Part shown: piece after piece, positions 1 through 8,878 of the stretch
Layout of the letters: the number at the start of each line of letters is the position of its first letter
Position numbering within the stretch: the first letter of the stretch is position 1
Made by a program: the position numbers and the translations under genes
Notes under the pieces: model-generated
What the model was told of the DNA's origin: nothing
The model's input: only the letters and a program-made list of their open reading frames with translations
Database searches by the model: none
DNA from: Actinomycetota bacterium
GTDB taxonomy: Bacteria; Actinomycetota; Actinomycetes; Propionibacteriales; Propionibacteriaceae
Length of the DNA: 64,000 nt
NCBI GenBank assembly: GCA_020161755.1
Contig: JAIUOS010000012.1
Span: 1-64,000, forward strand
Reading direction: 5' to 3'

Positions 1-132
1 TACCGGGCGCAGGCGAAGGCCGCGGCCGAGGCGGCCGGTGAGGAGTTCAGCCTCAAGGACTTCCACACCCGCGCGCTGAACCTCGGCTCGGTGCCGCTGT
101 CGGTCCTGCCGCTCGCCCTCGGCCTGGAATGA
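1..132 (+). CDS. C-terminal end of a DUF885-family protein (partial)
   Basis: Frame 1 is open from the window edge to TGA at 130-132 and gives the last 43 residues of a protein. They read as an Ala/Glu-rich helix followed by LKDFHTRALNLGSVPLSVLP. A terminal FH..L...GSVPL.VL pattern is typical of the DUF885 family, whose members are predicted zinc-dependent peptidase-like proteins. The catalytic part lies outside the window, so activity cannot be judged. The gene converges on the glycosylase gene at 237-1193, with a perfect palindrome between them. The family call rests on the tail motif only. Confidence 0.6.
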   Translation, partial: YRAQAKAAAEAAGEEFSLKDFHTRALNLGSVPLSVLPLALGLE

Positions 133-168
133 CCCACAAGCTGTGAGCTCGGGGAGGGGGACGGGGAC

Positions 169-235
169 GGACCGAATTGGGGACGGTTCCTAACTCGGTC
201 CGGGACCGAGTTAGGAACCGTCCCCAATTCGGTCC
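169..235. repeat. 67-bp perfect palindrome (REP-like), copy 1
   Basis: Arms at 169-201 and 203-235 (33 bp each) are exact reverse complements around a single G at 202. Each arm contains GGGGACGGTTCC, the core shared by the other REP-like elements of this window. An identical copy is at 30050-30116. Both copies sit between convergent genes, directly after a stop codon. There is no T tract, so it is not a classical intrinsic terminator, but transcribed RNA would form a very strong hairpin. Confidence 0.9.
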
Positions 236-236
236 G

Positions 237-1193
237 TCAGCGGGGGAGGTGGGTGCGGGGCGGCATCCGGGGGCCGTGGCGGGGAGCGCCGAGGCCGGCC
301 ATGCCGATCAGCCGCTGCACCCGGAGGCGATGCGGACGGTAGGGCTCCAGCAGTTCGACCACGCCGTCGTCGTCGAGGAGTTCGCCGGCCAGCACCCAGC
401 CCAGGTCACGGGCCAGGTGGTAGTCGCCCAGGCTCACCGCGTCCGCGTCGCCGAGGGCCCGGGCGCGCACCTCGGCGCTCGTCCAGACCCCGATGCCGGG
501 CAGGCTCCGCAGCTTGGCGTCCGCCCCGGCCGGGTCGGCGGACAGCACGCGTTCCAGCGAGTCGGCCACCCGGGCCACGGTCACCAGCGTCGCCGAACGC
601 GCCGGGTCGATGTGCATCGTCAGCCAGTCCCAGGACGGCACCAGCCGCAGCTTCTCGGCCGTCGGGAACGTCCGCAGTCCCCGGTCGGCCCCCGGCCCCG
701 GCGCCGGCGACCCGTGCCGGGCCAGCAGCGCCCTGATGCCGATGGTCGCCTCCTGCCCGGTCACCTTCTGCTCGATCACCACCGGCACGATCGCGTCCCA
801 CACGGTCGCCGTGCGCGCCAACCGCCAGTGCGGACGCCGCCGGTGCAGCTCGGCGACCAGCGGATGCACGGGCCGGAACCCGGACGGGTCGTCCTCGGCT
901 CCCAGCAGCGCGGGCAGCCCGTCGAGGACGCAGTCGGCGCCCGGCCCCCATGCCTCGGCCCGGATCACGCCCGACGAGTCCAGCGGCGCCACCACCAGCG
1001 TCGCCGGCCCTGCTGCCGTGTTCATCGCCCGCCAGTGGCGTCCGCCCACGACCTTGTAGGTCGGGTCGTCGACGCCCCGCTTGGCCGAGCCCCACACGAG
1101 CGCCACCGGGCACGGCCATTCCGGGCGCCAGGTCCGGCTCACCGCTGCATCCACGCCCGCAAAGGTAGCCCCTCCGGCCCCCGTCGCCACCAC
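237..1193 (-). CDS. AlkA-like DNA-3-methyladenine glycosylase (HhH-GPD superfamily)
   Basis: A 318-residue protein. The helix-hairpin-helix LPGIGVWTSAEV (about 231-242) is followed by SLGDYHLAR, where Asp257 sits at the position of the catalytic aspartate of HhH-GPD base-excision glycosylases. The helix at about 133-160 (IVPVVIEQKVTGQEA) also fits the AlkA fold. The predicted role is removal of alkylated bases in the cytosol during base-excision repair. The N-terminal 100 residues are not recognisably the AlkA N-domain. The GTG at 1193 is the longest start, but further in-frame GTG codons lie within 20 residues, so the start is uncertain. It is transcribed away from the phosphodiesterase fusion gene. 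Confidence 0.8.
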   Translation of the reverse strand: MVATGAGGATFAGVDAAVSRTWRPEWPCPVALVWGSAKRGVDDPTYKVVGGRHWRAMNTAAGPATLVVAPLDSSGVIRAEAWGPGADCVLDGLPALLGAEDDPSGFRPVHPLVAELHRRRPHWRLARTATVWDAIVPVVIEQKVTGQEATIGIRALLARHGSPAPGPGADRGLRTFPTAEKLRLVPSWDWLTMHIDPARSATLVTVARVADSLERVLSADPAGADAKLRSLPGIGVWTSAEVRARALGDADAVSLGDYHLARDLGWVLAGELLDDDGVVELLEPYRPHRLRVQRLIGMAGLGAPRHGPRMPPRTHLPR

Positions 1194-1328
1194 CCTCGCG
1201 CCATCGACGGCCGAGAGCTAGCCTGTGAGCCAGCTAAGTGAAGGTAAGCATTGCCGTCCCCGAAGTGGGCGTACCAAGTTGGGGACGTTCGGCGTCGTAT
1301 CACTCGATCCTCACCCCATGGAGGTCAC

Positions 1329-4300
1329 GTGTCCGCTCATCGTTCCGCCGCTCTCACCGTGTCCCTGCTCACCTTCGCGGTCGTCCTGGTCGGGGCACCG
1401 ACGGACGCGGCGGCGACGGTCCCCGAAGTGGTCCCGGCGGCCAAGCCGTCGCCGACCAACGGCAAGGCGGTCTTCTTCGCCGCGGACGGCATGCGCCAGG
1501 ACCTCGTTGAGAAGTACGCGTCGCAGGGCCGGATGCCGACGATGCGGACGCTGCTGCGCACCGGGGTGAAGGCCTCCGGCAACGGCCTGCTCACCCAGGC
1601 CCCGCCCAACACCGGCGCGGGCTGGTACACGCTGGCCACCGGCGCCTGGCCGGGCGTCGCGGGCTCCACGAACAACACCTTCCACGTCAACGGCTCCGCC
1701 TTCAGCTCCCGCACGGCGGCCTTCGACACCGGCACGCTCCAGGCCGAGACGATCGCCCAGTCGGCCGAGCGCGGCGGGCTGAAGGTGGCCCAGGTCGAGT
1801 GGGCGGGCGGCGCCAACGCCAGCATCAACGGCCCCACCGTCGACTACCGGACGTTCCACTCCGGCCGGGGCGTGGCCACCAACTTCATCGGTGCCTCCGG
1901 CGACCAGCTGTTCGACGACGCCACCCTGATCAGCTCGCTCGGCCTCCAGTTCGACCATCCCGACGGCTACGCGGGCCAGGACCCGTTCGCCGGCGCCGCG
2001 CCGACCGACGCGTCCGGCTGGACCGACGTGCCCGCGTCCTACAGCCCCGCCAAACAGATGCGCCTGCGCGTGCTGGACGGCGGCACCGACAAGTACGGGC
2101 TCAACGCCTACATCTACGACAGCACCAACGACGGCCGCACCAACTACGACAAGGTGCTGTTCGCGAAGGAGACCTCCGGCGCCCACCCGGTCGCGACCCT
2201 GCGCCAGGGCCAGTGGGCGGACGTGAAGGTCAAGATCGACGGCGGCACCCTCGACGGCAAGACCGCCGGCTTCTACCTGAAGGTCGAGACGCTCAGCCGG
2301 GACCTGTCCAAGGTGCGGCTGTTCCACACCTCGGTGACCCGGGCGATCGCCAGCTGGCCGCACTGGGCCGGCGACGCGGGCTACACCGATTTCGCCGAGT
2401 TCGTGGCTTCGACCTTCCCGACCTCCACCGCCGCCGACTTCGCGGTGGCAGAGGCGGGCATCGTCTCGGAGGACACCTACGCCGAGCAGGGCCTGGCCTG
2501 GACGAACGCCCACTGGCCGATCCTGCGCTACATCGCGAAGAAGTACTCCCCCGACCTGCTGCTGGTCGGCTTCCCGACGACCGACGAGTTCTCCCACCAG
2601 TTCCTCGGGCTCGTCACCAAGCGGCTGCCGGGCGGCGACCGCAACCCCGCCTACGACGACGCGAACCTCGACCACAAGGCGGACGGCCGGCTGGCCGCAC
2701 GCGAGCGCTACCTGCGCCAGGCCTACGAGGGCGCGGACGACACCCTGCGGCTGGCCCGCGCGCTGATCGGCCGCGACCCGACCACGTTCGTCGCCTCCGA
2801 CCACGGGTTCGCCCCGCAGTTCCTGGCCGTGGACGCCAGCAAGGTGCTGGTCGACCTGGGCCTGCTGTCGAAGCCGCAGACCTCGAACTGCCGGCCGGCG
2901 GCCGGCGAGACGATCGGCAAGGCGAAGGCCTGCTGGGCGGGCGGCACCGTCCAGATCTACCTCAACCTCGCCGGACGCGACCCGGCCGGCGGCGGGCTGA
3001 CCCAGGTCGCCGCGGCCGACGAGGCGTCCACCGTGGCGAGCATCAAGGCCGCGTTCCTCGCGCTCAGCGACAGCACCGACTGGAGCGGTGACGGCAACCC
3101 CGAGGGCTGGAAGGTGATCGATCGCGCCTACACCAAGGCCGAGGCGCGCCACATCCCCAACGGCGCCGGCTCGACCGCCGACATGGCGCACCCGACCCGC
3201 ACCGGCGACCTGGTGGTGTTCGCCTCGATCCCCTACCAGTTCGACGCGGCCACGCCGGGGACGCTCGTCGCCCCGTCCCACTTCTTCGGGCAGCACGGCT
3301 ACGTGCCCGACGTGCAGGACCTGCGCGGCAACGCCAACATGCGGGCCACCTTCATCGCCGGCGGACGCGGCATCGCCCGCGGCTCCGTCAAGACCCGTTC
3401 GATCGACCTCGCGCCGACCCTGGCGTTCCTGCTCGGCGTGCCCGAGCCGCAGTTCAGCCAGGGCATCGTCAAGCGTCCGATCGTCAAGGGCGGCCAGAGC
3501 TGGACGCCGGTGAACATCGTCGGGCTGAACGACTTCCACGGCCAGCTCGACCCCACCACCAGGGCGTACGACAACGCCATCAACGCCCGGGTGGGCGGCG
3601 GCTCCTACCTGGCGACGATGTTCGACGAGGAGCAGGCGAACATGCCTAGACGCGACCTCATCCTGGCGGCCGGCGACAACGTCGGCGCTTCGCCGGCGAA
3701 CTCCTCGCTGCTGGAGGACATGCCGGCGATCGACGTCGAGAACGCGTGGGGCCTGGACGCCACGTCCTACGGCAACCATGAGTTCGACTACGGCGTGACG
3801 CGGCTGCAGGCGCAGCAGGAGCGGGCGAACTTCCCGTTCCTGGCCACCAACATCGTCGAGACCGCCACCGGGGTCGCGCCGCCGTGGGTGACGCCGTCGA
3901 CGGTGTTCCGGGTCAACGGCGTCCGGGTCGGCGTGATCGGTGCCGAGCTGAAGGAGACCCCCGAGCTGGTCTCGGCCGGCGCGACCGCCGGGCTGACGTT
4001 CCTCGACGAGGCCACCCGCATCAAGGCCGAGTCCGAACGGCTGCGCAAGCTGGGTGTCAAGGTGCAGGTGGTGGTGATCCACCAGGGCACGGCCACCGGC
4101 AGCAACGCGGCCGGCAACACCGCCAGTGTGCCGTGGGACGGCCCGATCCTGACCATCGCCGACCAGCTGCAGAACACCACGGTGGACGCGATGATCGTGG
4201 GCCACACCCACCGCATCTCCAACCTGATGCAGGGCCGGATCCTGATCACCGAGGGCATCAACGCCGGCGCCAGCTACTCCACGCTCCAGCTGATGGTGAA

Positions 4301-5054
4301 GGGCGGGGACGTCGCGTGGGCCGGCGGCGCGACCCGGGTCGCCAAGACCCTCGGCGTGGCGCCGAGGGAGGACGTGAAGGCGATCATCGACGCGGCGAAC
4401 GTGGCCACCGACGAGCTGCGCAAGAAGGTGATCGGCACCCAGGTCGCCGACATCCTCAAGGACCCCACCCGGCTGCACGAGTCGGCGATGGGCAACCTGG
4501 TCGCCGACTCGATGCGGGCGAAGTACCCCGGCGTCGACGCCGCGTACACCAACTCCGGCGGCCTCCGCGCGGACCTGCTGTGCAGCCCGCCGAGCGCGGG
4601 TGAGCAGGCGTGCGAGATCACCTGGGGGGAGATGTTCGCCGTCCTGCCGTTCGGCAACCGGTCGGTGATCCTGACCCTCACGGGCGCCCAGCTGGAACAG
4701 GCGTTCCTGAACGGCTTCTCCCCGGTCTGCGACTCGGCCATTGCCACCGGACGCTTCCCGCAGGTCTCCGGCCTGAGGGCGACGTTCACCTGCAACGGGA
4801 AGACGCCGGAGGTCACCGGGATGTGGAAGACGCCGGACGGGATCGGCGGCACCCAGACACCGATCGGTGACACCGACACCGTCCGGATCGTCACGAACGA
4901 CTTCATGTTCACCGGTGGCGACGGCTACACGATGTTCGCCGGCGGTACCGACGTGCTCCAGCCGGGCGACGACCTGCTCGAGGTGACCGTCGACTACGTG
5001 ACCACCAACTCGCCGGTGAACCCGGTGGTCGAGGGGAGGCTCACCCAGGCGTAG
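1329..5054 (+). CDS. Secreted fusion: alkaline-phosphatase-superfamily phosphodiesterase plus 5'-nucleotidase
   Basis: I start it at GTG 1329, preceded by GGAGG at 1320-1324; the frame is open upstream, but this start puts a signal peptide at the N-terminus, giving 1241 residues. The first half has alkaline phosphatase/NPP motifs: Asp53 in [10 protein letters not shown], a candidate nucleophile Thr95 in [12 protein letters not shown], then TTDEFSH, SDHGF and GQHGY metal ligands. The second half starts near residue 734 with NDFHG, then [11 protein letters not shown] and GHTH of the metallophosphatase domain, and ends with a 5'-nucleotidase C-terminal domain ([18 protein letters not shown]). 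Each half is a known family; one chain could cleave a phosphodiester or nucleotide and then remove the remaining phosphate outside the cell. The substrate is inferred. No anchor is seen at the C-terminus. Confidence 0.85.
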   Translation: MSAHRSAALTVSLLTFAVVLVGAPTDAAATVPEVVPAAKPSPTNGKAVFFAADGMRQDLVEKYASQGRMPTMRTLLRTGVKASGNGLLTQAPPNTGAGWYTLATGAWPGVAGSTNNTFHVNGSAFSSRTAAFDTGTLQAETIAQSAERGGLKVAQVEWAGGANASINGPTVDYRTFHSGRGVATNFIGASGDQLFDDATLISSLGLQFDHPDGYAGQDPFAGAAPTDASGWTDVPASYSPAKQMRLRVLDGGTDKYGLNAYIYDSTNDGRTNYDKVLFAKETSGAHPVATLRQGQWADVKVKIDGGTLDGKTAGFYLKVETLSRDLSKVRLFHTSVTRAIASWPHWAGDAGYTDFAEFVASTFPTSTAADFAVAEAGIVSEDTYAEQGLAWTNAHWPILRYIAKKYSPDLLLVGFPTTDEFSHQFLGLVTKRLPGGDRNPAYDDANLDHKADGRLAARERYLRQAYEGADDTLRLARALIGRDPTTFVASDHGFAPQFLAVDASKVLVDLGLLSKPQTSNCRPAAGETIGKAKACWAGGTVQIYLNLAGRDPAGGGLTQVAAADEASTVASIKAAFLALSDSTDWSGDGNPEGWKVIDRAYTKAEARHIPNGAGSTADMAHPTRTGDLVVFASIPYQFDAATPGTLVAPSHFFGQHGYVPDVQDLRGNANMRATFIAGGRGIARGSVKTRSIDLAPTLAFLLGVPEPQFSQGIVKRPIVKGGQSWTPVNIVGLNDFHGQLDPTTRAYDNAINARVGGGSYLATMFDEEQANMPRRDLILAAGDNVGASPANSSLLEDMPAIDVENAWGLDATSYGNHEFDYGVTRLQAQQERANFPFLATNIVETATGVAPPWVTPSTVFRVNGVRVGVIGAELKETPELVSAGATAGLTFLDEATRIKAESERLRKLGVKVQVVVIHQGTATGSNAAGNTASVPWDGPILTIADQLQNTTVDAMIVGHTHRISNLMQGRILITEGINAGASYSTLQLMVKGGDVAWAGGATRVAKTLGVAPREDVKAIIDAANVATDELRKKVIGTQVADILKDPTRLHESAMGNLVADSMRAKYPGVDAAYTNSGGLRADLLCSPPSAGEQACEITWGEMFAVLPFGNRSVILTLTGAQLEQAFLNGFSPVCDSAIATGRFPQVSGLRATFTCNGKTPEVTGMWKTPDGIGGTQTPIGDTDTVRIVTNDFMFTGGDGYTMFAGGTDVLQPGDDLLEVTVDYVTTNSPVNPVVEGRLTQA

Positions 5055-5100
5055 GTCGCGGGCGGCCGGGATTGTCGGTGGCGGGCGGGAGACTGGCCGC

Positions 5101-6594
5101 ATGCTGTTCGACGAGGTGGTCCAGACCTCGGCCAGGGTCGCGGCGACGGGCTCGCGCACGGCCAAAGTGGCCGCGCTCGCGCAGACGCTGGCGTCCGCCG
5201 ACGGCGTGGAGCTGGAGATCCTGGCGCACTACCTGTCCGGGTCGTTGCGGCAGCGTCGCACCGGCGTGGGCTGGCGGTCGCTGCTGGCGCGTCCCGAGCC
5301 GGCGGAGGCACCGGGGCTCACGCTGACCGAGGTGGACGCGGTGTTCGCCGAGCTCGCGCTGCTGGCCGGCGCCGGGTCGCAGGGCGTCCGGCAGCAGCTG
5401 CTGGCCGAGTTGATGGCTCGGGCCACCGCTGCCGAGCAGTCGTACCTGTCGGGCCTGCTGACCGGGGAGACCCGGCAGGGTGCGCTGGAGGGGCTGCTGC
5501 TGCCCGCGATCGCCGCGGCGTTCGGGGTGGGGGTGGACGCGGTGCGGCGCGCGGCGATGTTCGCCGGCTCGATTCCGGTGGTTGCGGTGGCAGCCCGGGC
5601 CGGCGGCGAACCGGCGCTGGCCGCGATCACCCTGCAGGTCGGACGCCCGGTGCTGCCGATGCTGGCCGCGAGCGCGCCGAGCGTCGCCGAGGCGCTCGAG
5701 CGGTTCGGCGTCGGCACCCCGGTGGCGGTCGAGGCCAAGCTCGACGGCATCCGCATCCAGGTGCACCGCGACGGCGAGGAGGTGCGGGCGTACAGCCGCA
5801 GCCTCGACGACATCACCGCGCGGCTGCCGCAGGTGGTCGCCGCGGTCGCCGCGCTGCCCGCCCGGCGCCTGGTGCTCGACGGCGAGGCGTTGGCTCTGCG
5901 CCCGGACGGGCGTCCGCTGTTGTTCCAGGACACCGCGTCGGCCGGCGCGGAGCTGCGTCCGTTCTTCTTCGACCTGCTGCACCTGGACGACCTCGACCTG
6001 GTGGACGAGCCGTTCGCGGCCCGGCAGGAACGGCTCGCGGGGCTGGCGCCGCCGGAACTGCTGGTCGACCGGGTGGTCACCGCCGAGCCCGCCACGGCCG
6101 AGGAGTTCTCGCGCACCATGCTCGCCGCCGGGCAGGAGGGCGTGGTGATCAAGGCGCTCGACGGCGGCTACGCGGCCGGGCGGCGCGGCGCCGGCTGGGT
6201 GAAGGTGAAGCCGGTGCACACCCTCGACCTGGTGGTGCTGGCCGTGGAGTGGGGCAGCGGACGGCGCCGCGGGTGGTTGTCGAACATCCACCTCGGCGCG
6301 CGTGACCCCGACACCGGCGGCTTCGTGATGCTGGGCAAGACGTTCAAGGGCATGACCGACCAGATGCTCACCTGGCAGACCGAACGGTTCCTGGCGCTGG
6401 AGACGCACCGGGAGGGCCACGTGGTGGTCGTGCGGCCCGAGCAGGTGGTCCAGATCGCGTTCGACGGCGTCCAGCGCTCCACCCGGTACCCGGCCGGCAT
6501 GGCGCTGCGGTTCGCCCGGGTCGTCCGCTACCGCGAGGACAAGGGCGCCGCCGAGGCCGACACCGTGGCCGCCGTCCGGGCCCTCGCGCGGTGA
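5101..6594 (+). CDS. ligB: ATP-dependent DNA ligase (LigB-like)
   Basis: A 497-residue protein. The adenylation domain carries motif I EAKLDGIRIQ with the adenylated Lys213, then VLDGEAL, FFFDLLHLD, EGVVIKALDG and WVKVKP, the ordered nucleotidyltransferase motifs of ATP-dependent ligases. About 190 N-terminal residues form the DNA-binding domain and the OB-fold domain follows. Length and domain order match mycobacterial LigB. It seals nicks in DNA using ATP and is usually dispensable beside the NAD-dependent LigA; no Ku or LigD polymerase partner is nearby. ATG at 5101 is 46 nt after the preceding stop. A REP hairpin follows the stop codon. Confidence 0.9.
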   Translation: MLFDEVVQTSARVAATGSRTAKVAALAQTLASADGVELEILAHYLSGSLRQRRTGVGWRSLLARPEPAEAPGLTLTEVDAVFAELALLAGAGSQGVRQQLLAELMARATAAEQSYLSGLLTGETRQGALEGLLLPAIAAAFGVGVDAVRRAAMFAGSIPVVAVAARAGGEPALAAITLQVGRPVLPMLAASAPSVAEALERFGVGTPVAVEAKLDGIRIQVHRDGEEVRAYSRSLDDITARLPQVVAAVAALPARRLVLDGEALALRPDGRPLLFQDTASAGAELRPFFFDLLHLDDLDLVDEPFAARQERLAGLAPPELLVDRVVTAEPATAEEFSRTMLAAGQEGVVIKALDGGYAAGRRGAGWVKVKPVHTLDLVVLAVEWGSGRRRGWLSNIHLGARDPDTGGFVMLGKTFKGMTDQMLTWQTERFLALETHREGHVVVVRPEQVVQIAFDGVQRSTRYPAGMALRFARVVRYREDKGAAEADTVAAVRALAR

Positions 6595-6616
6595 CGCGGG
6601 CGACGTCCCGCGCCAG

Positions 6617-6650
6617 CGAAATGAAAGGGGACAAGTCCCCTTTCATTTCG
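6617..6650. repeat. REP-like hairpin (GGGGAC core)
   Basis: Arms CGAAATGAAAGGGGAC (6617-6632) and GTCCCCTTTCATTTCG (6635-6650) are exact reverse complements with a 2-nt loop. It lies 23 nt after the ligase stop and before the lipoprotein gene. The inner AAAGGGGAC is shared with the elements at 8802, 16776, 16822 and 37645, while the outer arm sequence is private to this copy. Confidence 0.85.
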
Positions 6651-6741
6651 GTGACGGGGTTCCCGAGGCCATGCCACGCCTGCCGCGGCGCGGGGTGCTG
6701 GCTACGCTCGGTGCAGACCATGTGAGTGGAGGAGGAAGCCC

Positions 6742-7188
6742 GTGCACACCGTTCCCCGAGTCCTGCCCGACGTCCTCGCCGCCGTCCTGCTGCTGGGCGG
6801 CTGCACGGCGCCCACCGTGACCGTGTCCTTCCCCACACCCAGCAAGACGCCGACGGACAAGGCGGTGGCGGCGGCCTGCACGGCGCTGCGCAACGCGTTC
6901 GACGACGCCGGCACCAGCCTGAACACCGTGTTCGAGCAGCTGACCACCGACCCGCAGAAGGCCCTCTCGACGCTGCAGCCGGTGCTGGCCGACCTGGAGA
7001 AGGCGGCCAAGAAGGTGGACAACCCCACCGTCCGCAAGCAGGCCGACAAGACCGTCGCCGCGTTCCAGGAGCTCGTGACCGCGCTGACCGCGGCCGTGAA
7101 CGACCCGACGAAGATCCCAGGCCTGGCTGCGCCCTTGGCGAAGGTACAGACCGAGCTGGCCGCGTTCGGCGCCCTCTGCGGGAGCTGA
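6742..7188 (+). CDS. Small putative lipoprotein, function unknown
   Basis: A 148-residue protein from GTG 6742, with GGAGGAGGAA at 6728-6737 as ribosome binding site. A hydrophobic leader ends in a lipobox LLGGC, so the mature protein would be lipid-anchored on the outer face of the membrane. After a short Pro/Thr/Ser-rich linker the rest is predicted helical (many Ala, Leu, Lys), with two cysteines besides the lipobox cysteine, at CTALR and at the C-terminal ALCGS, which could pair. I recognise no family. It converges with lysE, leaving a gap of only 3 nt. Confidence 0.7.
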   Translation: MHTVPRVLPDVLAAVLLLGGCTAPTVTVSFPTPSKTPTDKAVAAACTALRNAFDDAGTSLNTVFEQLTTDPQKALSTLQPVLADLEKAAKKVDNPTVRKQADKTVAAFQELVTALTAAVNDPTKIPGLAAPLAKVQTELAAFGALCGS

Positions 7189-7191
7189 GCG

Positions 7192-7803
7192 TCAGGCCGC
7201 GCGAAGACCCAGGAGCAGCCCGATCGCGACCGCCAGCATGACCGCGGCGACCAGCAGGTCGAAGACACGCCAGGCGACCGGCCGGGCGAACAGCGGACGC
7301 AGCGCCTGCGCGCCGAACCCCAGCGCGGCGAACCAGACCGCGCTCGCCACCATCGCCCCGCCGGCGAACACCCACGGCGACGACTGGGCGGACGCGACCG
7401 AGCCGAGCAGCACCACGGTGTCGAGGTAGACGTGCGGGTTGAGCCAGGTCAGGCCGAGGGCGGTCAGCGCGACCGGCCACAGGCGTCCGGGCTCGCCGCC
7501 CCCCTCGGCGACCAGCACGCCGGGACGGATCGCGCGCCGGACGGCGGTGAACGCGTACCAGAGCAGCACGGCGCTGCCCAGCACCGTGACCGCGGTGAGG
7601 ACCGTCCGATGGGCAGTCAGCAACGCGCCCACCCCGCCCGTGCCGAGGCAGATCAGCAGGACGTCGCTGAGGGCGCAGATCGCGACCACGACGCCGATGT
7701 GCTCGCGCCGCAGCCCCTGCCGCATGACGAACGCATTCTGGGCGCCGATCGCGACGATCAGGCTGAAGCCGAAGCCGAGTCCGGCGAGAGCGGTGGGGAG
7801 CAC
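7192..7803 (-). CDS. lysE: LysE/ArgO-family basic amino acid exporter
   Basis: A 203-residue membrane protein with about six hydrophobic segments. The N-terminal AIGAQNAFVMRQGLRREH is the signature of the LysE family, and NPHVYLDT in the middle is also typical. LysE exports lysine and arginine (and toxic analogues) across the cytoplasmic membrane, protecting cells when peptides are degraded. It is divergently paired with a LysG/ArgP-type activator 80 nt away, the classical lysG-lysE arrangement, which supports the substrate assignment. Transcription should depend on that regulator with a basic amino acid as co-inducer. The ATG at 7803 is the natural family start. Confidence 0.9.
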   Translation of the reverse strand: MLPTALAGLGFGFSLIVAIGAQNAFVMRQGLRREHIGVVVAICALSDVLLICLGTGGVGALLTAHRTVLTAVTVLGSAVLLWYAFTAVRRAIRPGVLVAEGGGEPGRLWPVALTALGLTWLNPHVYLDTVVLLGSVASAQSSPWVFAGGAMVASAVWFAALGFGAQALRPLFARPVAWRVFDLLVAAVMLAVAIGLLLGLRAA

Positions 7804-7883
7804 GGGGTCGAGCCTAGGATCGGACGTTCCTGTAGTCCAACGATAGTTTCTCGTGCTTCATTAGCAACGCTTAAGATGGCGCC
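7804..7883. promoter_or_regulatory. Divergent lysE/lysG control region
   Basis: An 80-nt intergenic segment between two divergent start codons. It is clearly more AT-rich than the surroundings around 7835-7870 (with cgatagtttct and cttcattag). By analogy with Corynebacterium it should hold the LysG binding site and both promoters. I see no clean palindrome that would fix the operator. Confidence 0.55.
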
Positions 7884-8768
7884 ATGGACTGGGACCTGCC
7901 GCAGTTGCGCGCACTGGCCGCGGTGGCCGACCACGGCACGCTGGAGGCGGCGGCCGGCGCGCTGCACGTCACACCGTCGGCGGTGAGCCAGCGGCTGAAG
8001 GCACTGGAGCGCTCGGTCGGGGCGGTGCTGCTGCAGCGCAGCCGTCCGGCCGTGCCCACCGAGGCCGGACGGGCGGTCCTGCGGCTCGCCCGCCAGGTCG
8101 AGGTGCTCGCCCAGGACGCGGACGCGACGCTCGCCACGCCCGGCTCGTCGCTGCCGCAGGTGCGGCTCGCGGTGAACGCCGACTCCCTCGCCACCTGGAC
8201 GCTGCGGGCGCTGGCCCCGGTGGCCGACCGGGTGCGGGTGGCGTTCCTGCGCGAGGACGAGAGCCACACCACCGAGCTGCTGCGCGACGGCACCGCGATG
8301 GCCGCGATCACCAGCCAGCGGACCGCCGTCCAGGGCTGCACCGTCGAGGCGCTGGGCGCGATGCGGTACCGGCCCATGGCTGCGCCCGGGTTCGCGGAGC
8401 GCTGGTTCGCCGGCGGGGTGACCCCGTCCGCCCTCGCCGCAGCCCCGGTGGTGGCGTTCGACACCCGCGACAGCCTGCAGGCCGACGGGCTGGCCGCGGC
8501 GGGCGTGCCCTCGACCGCCGCGCCGGTGCACACCGTCCCGGCCAGCACCCAGTTCTCCGAGGCGGTCGGGCTCGGCTACGGCTGGGGCATGCTGCCCGAC
8601 CTGGAGACCCGTTCCTGGGACGGCGTCGACCTGTCCGCCCTCCCGGGGTCGGTGCTCGTCCCGGTCGACGTCCAGCTGTACTGGCAGCAGTGGTCGCTGC
8701 GCACGCCCAGCCTGGACGCGGTCGCCGCCGCCGTCCGCGCGGGCGCGGCCGCGTCCCTCCTCCACTGA
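7884..8768 (+). CDS. lysG: LysR-type activator of the LysG/ArgP group
   Basis: A 294-residue protein with an N-terminal winged helix-turn-helix: LPQLRALAAVADHGTLEAAA, then LHVTPSAVSQRLKALE (about 27-42). The rest is a LysR effector-binding domain. The ALxxTPSAVSQRIKALE pattern and the divergent lysE gene place it with LysG/ArgP, which sense lysine/arginine and activate the exporter gene. ATG 7884 begins the conserved MDWDLPQLRAL. A palindromic REP element follows 33 nt after the stop. Confidence 0.88.
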   Translation: MDWDLPQLRALAAVADHGTLEAAAGALHVTPSAVSQRLKALERSVGAVLLQRSRPAVPTEAGRAVLRLARQVEVLAQDADATLATPGSSLPQVRLAVNADSLATWTLRALAPVADRVRVAFLREDESHTTELLRDGTAMAAITSQRTAVQGCTVEALGAMRYRPMAAPGFAERWFAGGVTPSALAAAPVVAFDTRDSLQADGLAAAGVPSTAAPVHTVPASTQFSEAVGLGYGWGMLPDLETRSWDGVDLSALPGSVLVPVDVQLYWQQWSLRTPSLDAVAAAVRAGAAASLLH

Positions 8769-8801
8769 GCCCCGTCCTCGCCCCCACCCCGCACCCCCAC
8801 C

Positions 8802-8848
8802 CGCGTCCGGAACAGAAAGGGGACAGTCCCCTTTCCGTTCCGGACGCG
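8802..8848. repeat. REP-like hairpin (GGGGAC core), one mismatch
   Basis: A 47-nt palindrome centred on A8825. The outer arms CGCGTCCGGAAC and GTTCCGGACGCG and the inner AAAGGGGAC/GTCCCCTTT pair perfectly; a single A/C mismatch (8814 against 8836) interrupts the stem. It lies between lysG and the GST-type gene. Confidence 0.85.
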
Positions 8849-8878
8849 GCGCGCAAAGCTGGGGGCGAGGAGGCTGCC

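Noticed and set aside
169-235. The 67-bp palindrome as an ordinary rho-independent terminator.
   Set aside because: No T tract follows, the stem is far longer than usual, and an identical copy exists 30 kb away; it is better described as a repeat element, though it may block transcription.
1311-5165. A very long open frame on the minus strand opposite the phosphodiesterase/nucleotidase fusion.
   Set aside because: Its translation is Arg/Gly/Val/Ala-rich with no known motif, and it mirrors third-position GC bias of the plus-strand gene, which has two full catalytic domains.
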